Assembly: GCA_035457725.1 (NCBI GenBank)
Contig: DATIBC010000027.1
Span: 13,871 to 77,870 of the forward strand
Length of the DNA stretch: 64,000 nucleotides
From: DATFES01 sp035457725
GTDB lineage: Bacteria > Pseudomonadota > Alphaproteobacteria > CACIAM-22H2
Reading direction: 5' to 3'
The notes under the pieces were generated by a model. The model was not told where the DNA came from. It was given only the letters and a program-made list of their open reading frames with translations, and searched no databases. Below, in pieces: positions 1-9,195 of the stretch. Positions within the stretch are counted from its first letter, which is position 1; every line of letters starts with the position of its first letter. Position numbers and translations under genes: made by a program.

Positions 1-1026
1 CGCGTTCGGCAAATTGAGCGCGAGGTGAACCGAGGACATCAATGCGACGGGCCCGGTGCAATCATGCAGCGTCACCGGGCGGTGGTGCAATTCGGCCAAT
101 GCGGCAATTTTCTTCGCCTCGCTGAGGCCGCCGCACCAGCCAATGTCGATCATGACGATATCCACCGCCTGCGCGTCGAGGATTTCGGCGAACGCTGCAC
201 GAGTGGCCAGCGTTTCGCTGGCGCAGATCGGAGCCTTGACCTGGCGTTTCAATGCGGCGAGATCCGCCGCGGTAGTCATGCGAATTGGGTCCTCGAGCCA
301 GTACGGATCATAGGGCTCGAGCGCTCGCGCAATCTTCGCGGCGGCGGGCACATTCCACAGACCGTGCAGTTCGACCATGATGTCGATGCGGTCGGCGACC
401 GCATTACGGATCTTGGCGAACGGCTGCAATCCGACCGCCAGATCGGCGGCAGAAATGTCCTGGCCCGAAGTCGCTGTGGCGAAAATATCGAACGGCCAGA
501 TCTTCATGCCGCTGTAGCCTTCGTTAAGCAGGCTATGCGCCAGCTCGTCGGCGCGATGCACAAAGGCCTCATGATCGTCATACCGACCCGCGCTCGGCAT
601 CCTCGCCTGCCCCGGAGCGATCTCGCGCCGCCCGCCGCTCTTATTGTAGTCGCGGCCGGCGCAAGTGTTGTAAGCACGGATCCGCGAGCGCGACCGTCCT
701 CCCAGAATTTGGTAAAGGGGCATCCCGGCCGCCTGTCCAAGGATGTCCCAAAGCGCGATGTCAATCGCCGATGCGGCGCGCATTTCGACGCCACTCGACC
801 GGTAACCGAGATAGCCCTGTACCAAGGCGCGCGAGTGATGATCGATCGCCAGCGGATCGCTACCGAGCAACATCGGCGCGACCTGCTCGTGAATATAAGC
901 CGCGACGGCGCCGGCGCTTCGGAAGGTCTCGCCGAGCCCGACCAAGCCTGCATCGGTGTGCACCTCGACCCACAGAATGTTAGCCGCCTCGGCGGTACGG
1001 ATCGTCTCGATCGCGGTGATTTGCAT
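1..1026 (-). CDS. Mandelate racemase/muconate lactonizing enzyme family protein (3' end cut)
   Basis: Enolase-superfamily enzyme, probably a sugar-acid dehydratase or racemase working by Mg-assisted proton abstraction. I read the frame directly from the minus strand: it opens MQITAIETIRTAEAANILWV and stays open for 342 codons to the window edge. Visible motifs are the basic residue in GMKIWPFD, a first metal ligand in VELHG, a second in YWLEDPI, a third in ASETLA and the C-terminal His in LHDCTGP. The VELHG form resembles the galactonate-dehydratase side of the family, but substrate cannot be assigned. The last part of the barrel and the C-terminus lie outside the window. Start chosen because upstream in-frame codons offer no ATG. 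Confidence 0.85.
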   Translation of the reverse strand, partial: MQITAIETIRTAEAANILWVEVHTDAGLVGLGETFRSAGAVAAYIHEQVAPMLLGSDPLAIDHHSRALVQGYLGYRSSGVEMRAASAIDIALWDILGQAAGMPLYQILGGRSRSRIRAYNTCAGRDYNKSGGRREIAPGQARMPSAGRYDDHEAFVHRADELAHSLLNEGYSGMKIWPFDIFATATSGQDISAADLAVGLQPFAKIRNAVADRIDIMVELHGLWNVPAAAKIARALEPYDPYWLEDPIRMTTAADLAALKRQVKAPICASETLATRAAFAEILDAQAVDIVMIDIGWCGGLSEAKKIAALAELHHRPVTLHDCTGPVALMSSVHLALNLPNA

Positions 1027-1092
1027 CGCATTGGGCCCCGGAACGACGACGCATAGTGGCCGAGCGATGCGCGGTCCACAAGGCGGGCGCGA

Positions 1093-1123
1093 AACGGCCC
1101 GGGCGATGCTTGCCCGGGCCGTT
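1093..1123 (-). terminator. Perfect GC-rich hairpin after the diiron gene
   Basis: A perfect 12-bp stem (1093-1104 with 1112-1123) around a 7-nt loop lies 28 nt beyond the stop of the minus-strand diiron gene and before the enolase-family gene. On the minus strand it is followed by only a short T run (GTTTCG), so it is either a weak intrinsic terminator or an mRNA-stabilising stem. Confidence 0.55.
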
Positions 1124-1151
1124 CCAGCTCCCCCGGCGATCAGTTTTCTGG

Positions 1152-2063
1152 TCAGCAGAAAGCGGGGGCGACTTCCTTTACTTTCGCGAGGCCGGGCGGG
1201 CTGATCTGCCCGAGCGTGCGCTGGAAGTTCGGATGCGTCATGCCGGTGCCGAGATAGGTCCAGCGATTGGCCTGCTGTTGCACCATTACGTACTCCTCGC
1301 GCTCGCTGACGCTCAACGCGCGGCCGGTGGCGCGGCGCAGGCTCTCAAGATCGAAGTCGACTTGTTGCTTCAAGCCGCCGTCGAGAAATGCGCCGATCTG
1401 CAGATAGCCGTCCACCGCCTGGTCGATCTCGCCTGGCGTGCACGTCGCGGCGATCGCTTCGACGATCAACGTGTCGAGCTTGGCATGCTGCGCTTCCTCC
1501 ATCCAGTGATGGCGCAACAGGCTCTTGAACTGCGGATCAAGCTGCTGGTCATCCTTGATGCTGTCGAGATAATGGCGCTGCGTCATCCATTCGATGTGCA
1601 GCGTCGCCAGCGCCACCGACAGCGGAGGCTGCGCTAGTACATGTCGGGCGACCGCCTCGGGCGGCCCGATTACTTCGCATTCGCTGCCGAAACCGGCCTC
1701 GAATTCCTTGCGGAATCGGTTGAACAGTTGGATGTGTTTCGCTTCCTCGGAGGCGAATTGCAGCATCGCTCGCACCGCGTAGTGGTCATCCTGTAGCCTC
1801 GGCCGAACGTGATCGAGCACGAAAGGCAGAATGAATTCCTCGACCAGCCCGAACACGTAGAGATACGTGTTGCCACGAATCTGGTTGAGCGCCAGCCGAT
1901 CGTCCGCGTCGAGAAATGTCAACGGCCGGACGCGCGCGAGCGACTCGGGCAGGAAGGGTTTGGAAAAGTCGAGCTTGCGCTCGCCGCCGATGATGTCCTC
2001 GATGCGCCAGTTGACTTTCTGCGCCGCGGTCAAGGCGGCTTCGTATGTGTATTGTTGTTGCAT
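1152..2063 (-). CDS. Ferritin-like diiron protein, function unknown
   Basis: 303-residue, mostly helical soluble protein. It carries carboxylate/histidine signatures of a ferritin-like dinuclear-iron four-helix bundle: a Glu in LVEEF (near residue 75), SEEAKHIQLF (near residue 107), HIEW (near residue 157) and MEEAQHAKLD (near residue 190). Spacing and length resemble R2-like or AurF-type oxygenases more than storage ferritins, so an oxidase or oxygenase role is plausible but unproven. The start is preceded by AGAGGA with suitable spacing. It lies 92 bp downstream of a DUF1127 gene in the same direction, with a GC hairpin between them. Confidence 0.7.
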   Translation of the reverse strand: MQQQYTYEAALTAAQKVNWRIEDIIGGERKLDFSKPFLPESLARVRPLTFLDADDRLALNQIRGNTYLYVFGLVEEFILPFVLDHVRPRLQDDHYAVRAMLQFASEEAKHIQLFNRFRKEFEAGFGSECEVIGPPEAVARHVLAQPPLSVALATLHIEWMTQRHYLDSIKDDQQLDPQFKSLLRHHWMEEAQHAKLDTLIVEAIAATCTPGEIDQAVDGYLQIGAFLDGGLKQQVDFDLESLRRATGRALSVSEREEYVMVQQQANRWTYLGTGMTHPNFQRTLGQISPPGLAKVKEVAPAFC

Positions 2064-2101
2064 TGTCGGATCCTCTCGGAATTGTGGTTGCGATTGTCGT
2101 T

Positions 2102-2135
2102 GCGCCGCCGCGGGCGGAGAGGCCGGCGGCGGCGC
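2102..2135 (-). promoter_or_regulatory. GC-rich inverted repeat between DUF1127 and diiron genes
   Basis: A 9-bp stem (2102-2110 with 2127-2135) encloses a 16-nt G-rich loop. It falls after the DUF1127 stop and before the diiron start on the minus strand. There is no T run, so it is more likely an attenuating or RNA-processing structure than a standard terminator. Confidence 0.35.
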
Positions 2136-2155
2136 GGGGACTTATTGGACTTGGA

Positions 2156-2428
2156 TCAAACGCCAACGTAGGTGTGCCGGCGTTCGCTTGGCTGCGGTCC
2201 GTAGACGACCGAACCGACTTCCGAACGATCGAGACCGATATCCTTGAGCTGGCTGTCGCTCAGACCCATCAGGATATGGCTGGTGCGCCGGCGCGCTGAG
2301 GCGATACGGGCCATCTCGTAAGCGGCGCGTGCCTTGGCGAAGACGCGCTGGAACTCGATCATCCAGCTCGCGGTGCGCGATGGTTCGTAGCCGGCCGCGG
2401 CGGGCGAGGTGTAGCAAAACTGGCTCAT
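2156..2428 (-). CDS. DUF1127 domain protein
   Basis: 90-residue basic protein with the DUF1127 (YjiS-like) signature near the C-terminus: a helix rich in Ala/Arg, then LMGLSDSQLKDIGLDRSEV (residues about 52-70). Alphaproteobacterial members are small, often stress- or phosphate-responsive, and some bind RNA. No enzymatic role is expected. GGAG-like sequence (ATAGGAGATCGACC) sits just before the ATG. It is first of a likely two-gene minus-strand unit with the diiron protein. Confidence 0.85.
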   Translation of the reverse strand: MSQFCYTSPAAAGYEPSRTASWMIEFQRVFAKARAAYEMARIASARRRTSHILMGLSDSQLKDIGLDRSEVGSVVYGPQPSERRHTYVGV

Positions 2429-2626
2429 GGTCGATCTCCTATGGGGGGTCTAGGGACGGCCATCCGTGGCCGCGGGACGGAAGATCGACGGCAAGCGTTT
2501 GAACCGCCGTGGTAGGCGGCGTCGAAATTGCCTGGCATTACCGTGGAAATTGCGGAATCATTGAAAAAGCTCGATTTTTTGTCTTTTTTGGTGGTCGAAT
2601 TTCGCGCCGTCAACGGCATTGCGGCA

Positions 2627-5600
2627 ATGGACGGCTGGGAGGGAAATAGGAAAAAAGTGCTGTCGATTCGCGTCCTTGGTTCGCTCGCCGTAGAGGCGGA
2701 CGGCCGAAAGTTGACCCTGCCACCGTCGAAAAAGACGCGCGCGCTGTTCGCGTATCTGGTCGTGACCGGGCGGCCGCACCGTCGCGATCGGTTGTGCGAC
2801 CTGCTATGGGACGTGCCCGACGATCCCCGCGGTGCGCTCCGCTGGAGCCTGAGCAAGCTCAGAACGCTGATCGACGAAGCGGCGACGCGGCATATCGTCG
2901 CTGATCGCGAAACCGTTGCCTTCCGAGCGGAAAACACGACCTGCGATCTATTGGCGATTCGCAGCGATATCGGTCACAACCCGGCAACCGCGCCGACCGA
3001 ATCGCTTCGTCGCGCCGCGCCCGCCTTCGTCGGCGACTTTCTCGAGGGTCTCGAACTTACCGATTGCCACAAGTTCCATGCTTGGTGCGTTGCCGAGCGC
3101 GAGGAGGCACGCGCGCTGCACGCCAAGGTACTGAGCGCGCTGATCGACCGGCTGTCGGACGCGCCGGAAGCGGCGCTCGAGCATGCGCGCGCGCTCTCCC
3201 GCGTCGAGCCGGGAAACGAACACGCTTGGGCGATGCTGATTCGTCTATTGGTCGAATGCGGGCGAAAACGCGAAGCGGCGGAGGTCTACAACACCGCCGA
3301 TCGCGCTCTCGGCGATTTCGGCGCGCCGCGAACCGGCGAGCTGTTGGCGCTCTGGCGCCGCTTGCGCACGAGACCTGCCGCGGCGCCGGCGGCACCTGCT
3401 GAGTTGAGCGTCGTTCCGGCAGTCGAATCGCCTGAGATCATGGAACCTACGCAGGCGACCGAACCCGAACGTAAGCAAATAAGCGCGCTCTGGGTGGCGA
3501 TCGACCGCGCGCCGTCGTCGGGCCGCCCCGCCGATCCGGAGGAATTGCTAAGGCGGCACGACGAGTTGTTGCGCGCCGTCACAGACACCGTGGGGCGATT
3601 TGAGGGGTTCGTCATGTCGCATGGCTCGGACGGCATTCTCGCGGTGTTTGGTGCGCCGATCGCGCACGAGGATCATGCCGAGCGGGCCTGTCGCGCAGCG
3701 CTCGCCATCGCGGCGACTGGGCTGGGTAATCACGACCGCGATTCGCTCTGCGTCGCCGTCCATTCGGGCGAGGCAGTCGTGCGTACCGGCGCGACCACAA
3801 GCGGGGCATACGAGGCGATCGGCCCAGTCGTACAGATCGTCCGAACGTTTACCGGCGCCGCCGAGCCTGGCGTGCCGGTAGTCTCGGCGGAGACGGCGCG
3901 CCGAGCCGAGGGGATGATCGCAGTACGCCCGCTCGGCGCGTCGCGCGCCAAGGACTTCGGTCAGCCGATCGATTTGTTCGCGTTGATCGGCAGCGCACAG
4001 CAGACGCGCTGGCAAGCGCGCGCTCGCCGTGCGCATGCGGCGTTCGTAGGGCGCACTGGCGACCTGGTGACGCTAGGCAACTCGCTCGCCGCCGCCGGTA
4101 GCGGGCGGGGGCAAATCGTCGCCGTTGTCGGTGAAGCTGGCGTCGGGAAATCGCGGTTGGTGCACGAATTGCTCGCGTCACGCCAAGCTGCCGATTGGAC
4201 GGTCATGGAGGGAAGCTGCTCGCCAGGCGATCGCGATGTGGCGTTCGCGCCGCTGGTCGGCATGTTGCGCGCATGGCTTGGCGTCAGCCGGCAAGATTCG
4301 GGGACGGAGATCGCGCGCCGGCTCGCGCAGCGTATCGAAGAGTGGGGGCACGGCTTGCGCGCCGCGCAACCGCCTCTGCTGGCGCTGCTCGATCGACCGG
4401 TCGACGACAAGGAGTGGCTGGCGCTCGGTGCACCGCTGCGCCGGCAACGCTCGATCGACGCCCTCAAGCTGCTCATCGCGCGCGCCAGCATGGACGACCC
4501 GCTTGTCGTGCTGATCGAAGACGCACACTGGATCGACCAGGCGACACAGGGCTTTCTCGACGGTCTCGTGCCGACGATTTCGTCGCTGCATGTCCTCCTG
4601 GTAGTGACCTACCGGCCAGAGTATCGGCACGAATGGGCGAATCGGCCCAACTACGCGCAGTGCCGGATCGAACCTTTGCCCGCCGAATCGGCGATCGAGT
4701 TGCTAGGCTCGCTTCTGGGCGCCGGGCCACATCTCGACGGAATAAAGCGCTCGATCGCCGACCGCAGCGGCGGTAATCCGTTTTTTATCGAGGAGATCGT
4801 TCGCTCGCTCGACGAAGCGGGGGTCCTGAGTCGGCCGCCAGGCGAGCACGTAAACTTCGACGAAGTGGCGATCGCCGTGCCGCCGACGGTACAGGATGTA
4901 CTTGCCGGACGCATCGATCGACTCACCGCCGAAGCGAAGCGAGTGTTGCAGGCCGCGGCCGCGGTCGGGCGCAACGTGCCGTACGCCCTCCTTCGTGCCG
5001 TGACCGAAAGCGACGACGAACGTCTGGCGGCAGCGCTCGCCGCTCTCGAAGCGGCAGATTTCGTGCACGAGTCCCGCGTCTTTCCCGAGCGCGAGCTAAC
5101 GTTCAAACACGCCCTGACGCGGCAGGTCGCCTACGGCGCGATGACGAACGCGCAACGCCGGGCAATGCACCTCAAGATCGCCGCGGCGATGCTTCGAACT
5201 GCGGCCGATCGCGTATCGGAGGACGTGGAGTCCTTAGCAGCGCACTTTGCCGAGGGTGAATCGTGGCCCCAGGCGGTCGACTATTTGTTGCGGGCAGCCC
5301 GCAAAGCCAAGCTTCAATACGCCTATGACGCCGCGCTCGCCTTCTCGAGGCGCGCGCGCGCCGCCGCCGCCGCGGCCGGTCTTGCGAAGCGGCAGGTCGA
5401 GGCGGCGATCGCCGAGGGCGATTTGCTCAGCCTGTTGGGACAACTCGAGCCAGCAAACGCCGGCTACGACGCCGCACTTGCCCTCGAAACCGACCCCATG
5501 CAGCGGCGCCGGATCGCTAATCGTCGTCACGAGGCGCGCCAGATCGTTCGCGATGGCGGACGGGTGGTCTACTATGAGCATGGCAGCGGCGAAGAGACGT

Positions 5601-6370
5601 TGGTCTTCGTCCACCCGTTCGTGTATGGCCTTTCGACCTTCCAACCGATCGTCGAGCAGTTATGCCAGGAATTTCGCGTTGTGACGATCGATCCCCGCGG
5701 CACCGGCGCTTCCGATCCATTGCCGCCGGACTACGACATCGGGGACCACATGCTCGACGTGGCGGCGGTGATCGAAGCACTGCCAGTCAAGTCGGTCACC
5801 GCGATCGGCCTATCGCGCGGCGCCAATTTATTGATTCGTCTCGCCGTCGCGCGGCCGACGTTGCTGCGCCGGCTGGTCCTTGTCGGGGCGCACACCCGGC
5901 AGACGGTCGGAATCGGCGTTGATCCGGATGCCAACATGTCGATGACGCACGATGCGCTCAACGAGTTCGTAGCGGCGCTGCATCGCGGCAACATAAGACA
6001 AGCGGCGACGATCTTCGCGGCGAAGATTTTCAGTGAAGCGGGAACCGATGAACTTCGACGGCAGTTCATCCAGCGTTGCGTCGATCTGCCGCCGGAAACC
6101 GTGGTGCGCTTTTTCACATTCGATCCGAAAGCGGACGTCGAGAACCTGTTGGACAAGGTCGACACGCCGACGCTTGTCATGCACGGTAGCCGCGACGACG
6201 ACGTATCGTTGGTGACCGGTATCGAGATAGCTCAGCGGATCGCCAAAGCGGACCTTTACGTGTTCGAGGGGAAGGGACACCTGCCGATGTTCACTGCCAC
6301 CGGCGAATTCTGCACCACGCTTCGCAATTTCGTGCGACAAGGCCGTGCGCGGGTGCCGCTGGCGATCTAA
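2627..6370 (+). CDS. BTAD/pseudo-cyclase/AAA ATPase/alpha-beta hydrolase fusion regulator
   Basis: About 1247 residues. Order: OmpR-like winged helix (about 10-100, VLSIRVLGSLAVEADGR), bacterial transcriptional activation domain (about 100-240), class III cyclase-like domain (about 280-450), AAA ATPase with Walker A GEAGVGKS (about 502) and Walker B VVLIEDAHW (about 627), a TPR-like helical linker, then an alpha/beta hydrolase (about 980-1245) with nucleophile elbow GLSRG (Ser about 1062) and a late His in GKGHLPMF. The cyclase domain has lost the first metal Asp (LWVAIDRA where LFADL.G.T is usual) and the catalytic Asn/Arg of the NLAAR motif (VQIVRTF), so it should be inactive. Probably a SARP/LuxR-like activator sensing a ligand through the hydrolase or ATPase parts. 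The frame is open back to a TTG at 2528; the ATG at 2627 fits the winged-helix start, but no strong ribosome site supports it. Confidence 0.85.
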   Translation: MDGWEGNRKKVLSIRVLGSLAVEADGRKLTLPPSKKTRALFAYLVVTGRPHRRDRLCDLLWDVPDDPRGALRWSLSKLRTLIDEAATRHIVADRETVAFRAENTTCDLLAIRSDIGHNPATAPTESLRRAAPAFVGDFLEGLELTDCHKFHAWCVAEREEARALHAKVLSALIDRLSDAPEAALEHARALSRVEPGNEHAWAMLIRLLVECGRKREAAEVYNTADRALGDFGAPRTGELLALWRRLRTRPAAAPAAPAELSVVPAVESPEIMEPTQATEPERKQISALWVAIDRAPSSGRPADPEELLRRHDELLRAVTDTVGRFEGFVMSHGSDGILAVFGAPIAHEDHAERACRAALAIAATGLGNHDRDSLCVAVHSGEAVVRTGATTSGAYEAIGPVVQIVRTFTGAAEPGVPVVSAETARRAEGMIAVRPLGASRAKDFGQPIDLFALIGSAQQTRWQARARRAHAAFVGRTGDLVTLGNSLAAAGSGRGQIVAVVGEAGVGKSRLVHELLASRQAADWTVMEGSCSPGDRDVAFAPLVGMLRAWLGVSRQDSGTEIARRLAQRIEEWGHGLRAAQPPLLALLDRPVDDKEWLALGAPLRRQRSIDALKLLIARASMDDPLVVLIEDAHWIDQATQGFLDGLVPTISSLHVLLVVTYRPEYRHEWANRPNYAQCRIEPLPAESAIELLGSLLGAGPHLDGIKRSIADRSGGNPFFIEEIVRSLDEAGVLSRPPGEHVNFDEVAIAVPPTVQDVLAGRIDRLTAEAKRVLQAAAAVGRNVPYALLRAVTESDDERLAAALAALEAADFVHESRVFPERELTFKHALTRQVAYGAMTNAQRRAMHLKIAAAMLRTAADRVSEDVESLAAHFAEGESWPQAVDYLLRAARKAKLQYAYDAALAFSRRARAAAAAAGLAKRQVEAAIAEGDLLSLLGQLEPANAGYDAALALETDPMQRRRIANRRHEARQIVRDGGRVVYYEHGSGEETLVFVHPFVYGLSTFQPIVEQLCQEFRVVTIDPRGTGASDPLPPDYDIGDHMLDVAAVIEALPVKSVTAIGLSRGANLLIRLAVARPTLLRRLVLVGAHTRQTVGIGVDPDANMSMTHDALNEFVAALHRGNIRQAATIFAAKIFSEAGTDELRRQFIQRCVDLPPETVVRFFTFDPKADVENLLDKVDTPTLVMHGSRDDDVSLVTGIEIAQRIAKADLYVFEGKGHLPMFTATGEFCTTLRNFVRQGRARVPLAI

Positions 6371-6463
6371 ATCTTCAAGCCGCGACATCGATTAGCTTCC
6401 GTCGCTTATGATATCATCGCCGATCTCCGGACCATCCGGCAGTCGAATGAACAGGGGGAAGGG

Positions 6464-6925
6464 ATGACGCCCGAAGCACGTTTGAAACAGCTAGGCATAA
6501 CGCTGCCGACGCCGCCGAGGCCCGTCGCCAACTATGTTCCGTTCCGGATCGCCGGCGGCTTGTTGTTCCTCTCGGGGCAAGGGCCGCGCGACGCCGACGG
6601 CAAGCATCTGACCGGAAAAGTCGGCGGCGACGTCAGCGTCGATGAGGCGTACAAGCACGCGCGGCTGATCGGCCTTGGGTTGCTCGCCGTAACCCGCATG
6701 GCGCTGGGCAGTCTCGATCGCGTCGACTATGTGGTCAAGCTGCTCGGCATGGTGAACGGTGTGCCGAATTTCGCCGACCAACCGAAAGTCGTCAACGGAT
6801 GCTCTGATCTTCTGGTCGAGGTCCTCGGCGACGCTGGCAAGCATGCCCGCTCGGCAGTGGGCATGGGCTCGCTCCCCAGCAATATCACGGTCGAGATAGA
6901 GGCGATATTGGCCATCAAGCCTTAG
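6464..6925 (+). CDS. RidA family protein (enamine/imine deaminase type)
   Basis: 153-residue YjgF/YER057c/UK114 family protein, the longer subtype that starts PEARLKQLGITLPTPPRPVA and contains LFLSGQGPRD. Archetypal RidA hydrolyses reactive 2-aminoacrylate and other imines made by PLP enzymes. The usual substrate-binding Arg near the C-terminus of archetypal members is not evident (MGSLPSNITVEIEAILAI), as in many Rid1-7 subfamilies, so activity may differ. A strong GGGGGAAGGG ribosome site precedes the ATG. It converges on a D-serine-dehydratase-like gene 16 bp away. Confidence 0.85.
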   Translation: MTPEARLKQLGITLPTPPRPVANYVPFRIAGGLLFLSGQGPRDADGKHLTGKVGGDVSVDEAYKHARLIGLGLLAVTRMALGSLDRVDYVVKLLGMVNGVPNFADQPKVVNGCSDLLVEVLGDAGKHARSAVGMGSLPSNITVEIEAILAIKP

Positions 6926-6941
6926 CGCCACGGAGTCGTGC

Positions 6942-8231
6942 TCAGAAAAAGGTTCGTATCGCGCCGGCGACGTCGTAGTGGTCGTTGACCAGCAGGATCG
7001 TCTGCCAGCGGTCGAAAGTAAGACACGGGTGGGATATGCCGAATCCGACTAGATCGCCCACTTGCAGCGGGCTGTCGGCAGGCAAGTCGAGATAGCCGTG
7101 TTGGTCATTAAGTGCGGTGACCCGGTGGGCCGGCGGAATGACGCGCGGCGTGCGGACATTGGCGCCGGGTCGGTGCCATTTGAGCGGCACGGGTAGATCG
7201 CCGTCGAAGGACACGTCGCGCTTACCCATGGTCACCAGCGCGCGCGTCGGCTCGGGCCGCGACTGCACATACGCCCAAACTTCCAGGGCCGCTTGCGGCG
7301 CGCCTAACGCCGCGGCGGCGGAAGAACGATCACGGATCGCGGCGAAGTGCCGGGCATACATGCCCGAATCGTGCGTGAGGTAGCAACCGCTGCGCGTCAA
7401 GATCATGGTCTGCCGACGCAGATTCGCGGCGCTGAACTTTTCGACGACGATGTCATAGTATGCCGAACCGCCGGCGGTAAGGATCAAGGGGCCAGGCGCG
7501 CAAAGCTCCTCGCGATCGATCATCCGCGCCAGTTCGATGAGAAAATCGAGGAACTGGCCAACGCGCCGCGCATGATCGTCGCCGGAAATCAACCCCTCGA
7601 ATCCCTCCACCCCGCGCAGCGCCAAGTACGGTCCGGCCGCTCGCACGGCGCGCGCGACCTGCCGCGCCGTCTCGACATCGCGGACCCCGGTCCGTCCTCC
7701 AGCGATTCCGCCTTCGAGGAACACTTGAATCGGCCGGCGCGCCGCCGCGGCGCGCGCTGTTTCGGTCATACGCTCCACCAGCGCGACGGAGTCGACGAGG
7801 CAGTAGAAGTCGAACTTGGGGTCGTGGGCGAGCTCGTCGAGCACGAACCGCAGCCCCTGCCGGCCGACCAGCTGATTGGCCAGAACGATTCGTTCGCATC
7901 CGAAATGACGGGCGACCTGCAATTGATGGACGTTGCCGACCGTGATTGCCCAGGCGCCGTCGGCGATCTGGCGGTTAAAGAGCTGCGGGCTCATCGTCGT
8001 CTTGCCGTGCGGGGAGATCACAGCACCGCTCTGCTCGAGGAAGGCGCGCATCCACCGCCCATTGTGTTCGAGCGCACCCTGCCGCAGGATGCACACCGGA
8101 AGCGGCAGGTCCTCGGCCAGAACGTTCCAGCCCTTGGCGCCGATCGCCGCCAGCGGAAACGGCGCGATGCCGCCGGGAATCCCCTTGGTCCGCCCGTCGA
8201 GCATCGTGTTTTCGATTTCGCTGAGTTTCAT
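6942..8231 (-). CDS. D-serine dehydratase-like PLP enzyme (fold type III)
   Basis: 429 residues with an alanine-racemase-type N-terminal barrel and the zinc-binding C-terminal domain of eukaryotic-type D-serine dehydratases (COG3616). The PLP lysine is in SPHGKTTMSP (about residue 55), and the His-x-Cys zinc pair is in GFGISHPCLTFDRW near the C-terminus. Family members deaminate D-serine or D-threonine-like substrates to 2-oxo acids through an enamine/imine intermediate. Start set at 8231 because GGGGAGG lies 6 nt upstream; the frame extends 13 codons further up without a ribosome site. Divergent from nadX-like 8355 and convergent with RidA. Confidence 0.85.
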   Translation of the reverse strand: MKLSEIENTMLDGRTKGIPGGIAPFPLAAIGAKGWNVLAEDLPLPVCILRQGALEHNGRWMRAFLEQSGAVISPHGKTTMSPQLFNRQIADGAWAITVGNVHQLQVARHFGCERIVLANQLVGRQGLRFVLDELAHDPKFDFYCLVDSVALVERMTETARAAAARRPIQVFLEGGIAGGRTGVRDVETARQVARAVRAAGPYLALRGVEGFEGLISGDDHARRVGQFLDFLIELARMIDREELCAPGPLILTAGGSAYYDIVVEKFSAANLRRQTMILTRSGCYLTHDSGMYARHFAAIRDRSSAAAALGAPQAALEVWAYVQSRPEPTRALVTMGKRDVSFDGDLPVPLKWHRPGANVRTPRVIPPAHRVTALNDQHGYLDLPADSPLQVGDLVGFGISHPCLTFDRWQTILLVNDHYDVAGAIRTFF

Positions 8232-8354
8232 CGCATCCTCCCCGCGTCGTCCGCTCGGCGCAGATTTCATATCAGGCGGCCGGGCGGTCGAACAGGCGAA
8301 TGGTTGTGAGGAGAGTGAGCCGATCCTAAAGTGGCGCGCTGGGGAGCGCCGAAC

Positions 8355-9182
8355 ATGGATACCACGCCCGCTCGCAATGAACTCTGCGTCGCCATCGGAG
8401 GCTACGGCGCGATCGGCGAGGCAGTCGCGCGGCGCCTCGATGCCGGCGTCGAGGGTTTGAAGCTTGTCGGCATTTCGGCACGCGACATCGCGAAGGCCGA
8501 GTCGCGCGTCGCCAAGCTCAAGCGTCCGGTTCCCGTGGTGCGCGTCGACAAGCTCGCCGAACTGGCCGATATCGTCGTCGAATGCGCGCCTGTCGCGGCG
8601 TTCCTCGACATCGCGCGGCCGGCTTTGGCCGCCGGACGCGTCTTCATGCCGCTCAGCGTCGGGGCGCTATTGTCGAATCCCGATCTCATCGATCTGGCGC
8701 GGAAGACTGGCGGCCGGATCATCGTACCGACGGGAGCCATCGTCGGTCTCGACGCGGTGCGCGCGGCCGCCGAGGGAACGATCGTCTCCGCCAAGATCGT
8801 CACTCGTAAGCCGCCTGCCGGGTTGGCCGGGGCGCCCTATCTCGTCGAACGCGGCATCGCTCTCGAGAATCTCCAAACCCCGCTCAAGGTGTTCGACGGA
8901 TCGGCGCGCGAAGGCGCCAAAGGGTTCCCGGCCAACGTCAATGTCGCGGCGGCGCTTAGCCTCGCCGGTATCGGACCCGACCGTACGCGCCTGGAGGTAT
9001 GGGCCGATCCCACCCTGACGCGCAACGTTCATCGCATTGAAATCGACGCCGACAGCGCGCGGCTGTCGATGCAGATCGAGAACATTCCCTCGGCCGACAA
9101 TCCGCGCACTGGGCGCATTACCGCGCTGTCGGTCGTCGCCGCGCTGCGCGGCCTCGTCGCGCCGCTCAAGGTCGGAACGTGA
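8355..9182 (+). CDS. nadX: L-aspartate dehydrogenase
   Basis: 275-residue NAD(P)-dependent dehydrogenase converting L-aspartate to iminoaspartate (and on to oxaloacetate). It has an N-terminal Rossmann motif GGYGAIGEAVARRL, the linker ECAPVAAF, the family block VPTGAIVGLDAVRAA and the C-terminal block AANVNVAAALSLAGIGPDRT-like residues that define the NadX family. Iminoaspartate is the entry point of NAD synthesis with NadA, but no nadA or nadC is nearby, so aspartate catabolism is an alternative. GGGGAG lies 9 nt before the ATG at 8355; a GTG 24 nt upstream is also in frame. Confidence 0.85.
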   Translation: MDTTPARNELCVAIGGYGAIGEAVARRLDAGVEGLKLVGISARDIAKAESRVAKLKRPVPVVRVDKLAELADIVVECAPVAAFLDIARPALAAGRVFMPLSVGALLSNPDLIDLARKTGGRIIVPTGAIVGLDAVRAAAEGTIVSAKIVTRKPPAGLAGAPYLVERGIALENLQTPLKVFDGSAREGAKGFPANVNVAAALSLAGIGPDRTRLEVWADPTLTRNVHRIEIDADSARLSMQIENIPSADNPRTGRITALSVVAALRGLVAPLKVGT

Positions 9183-9195
9183 TGGCCGCCCGCGC

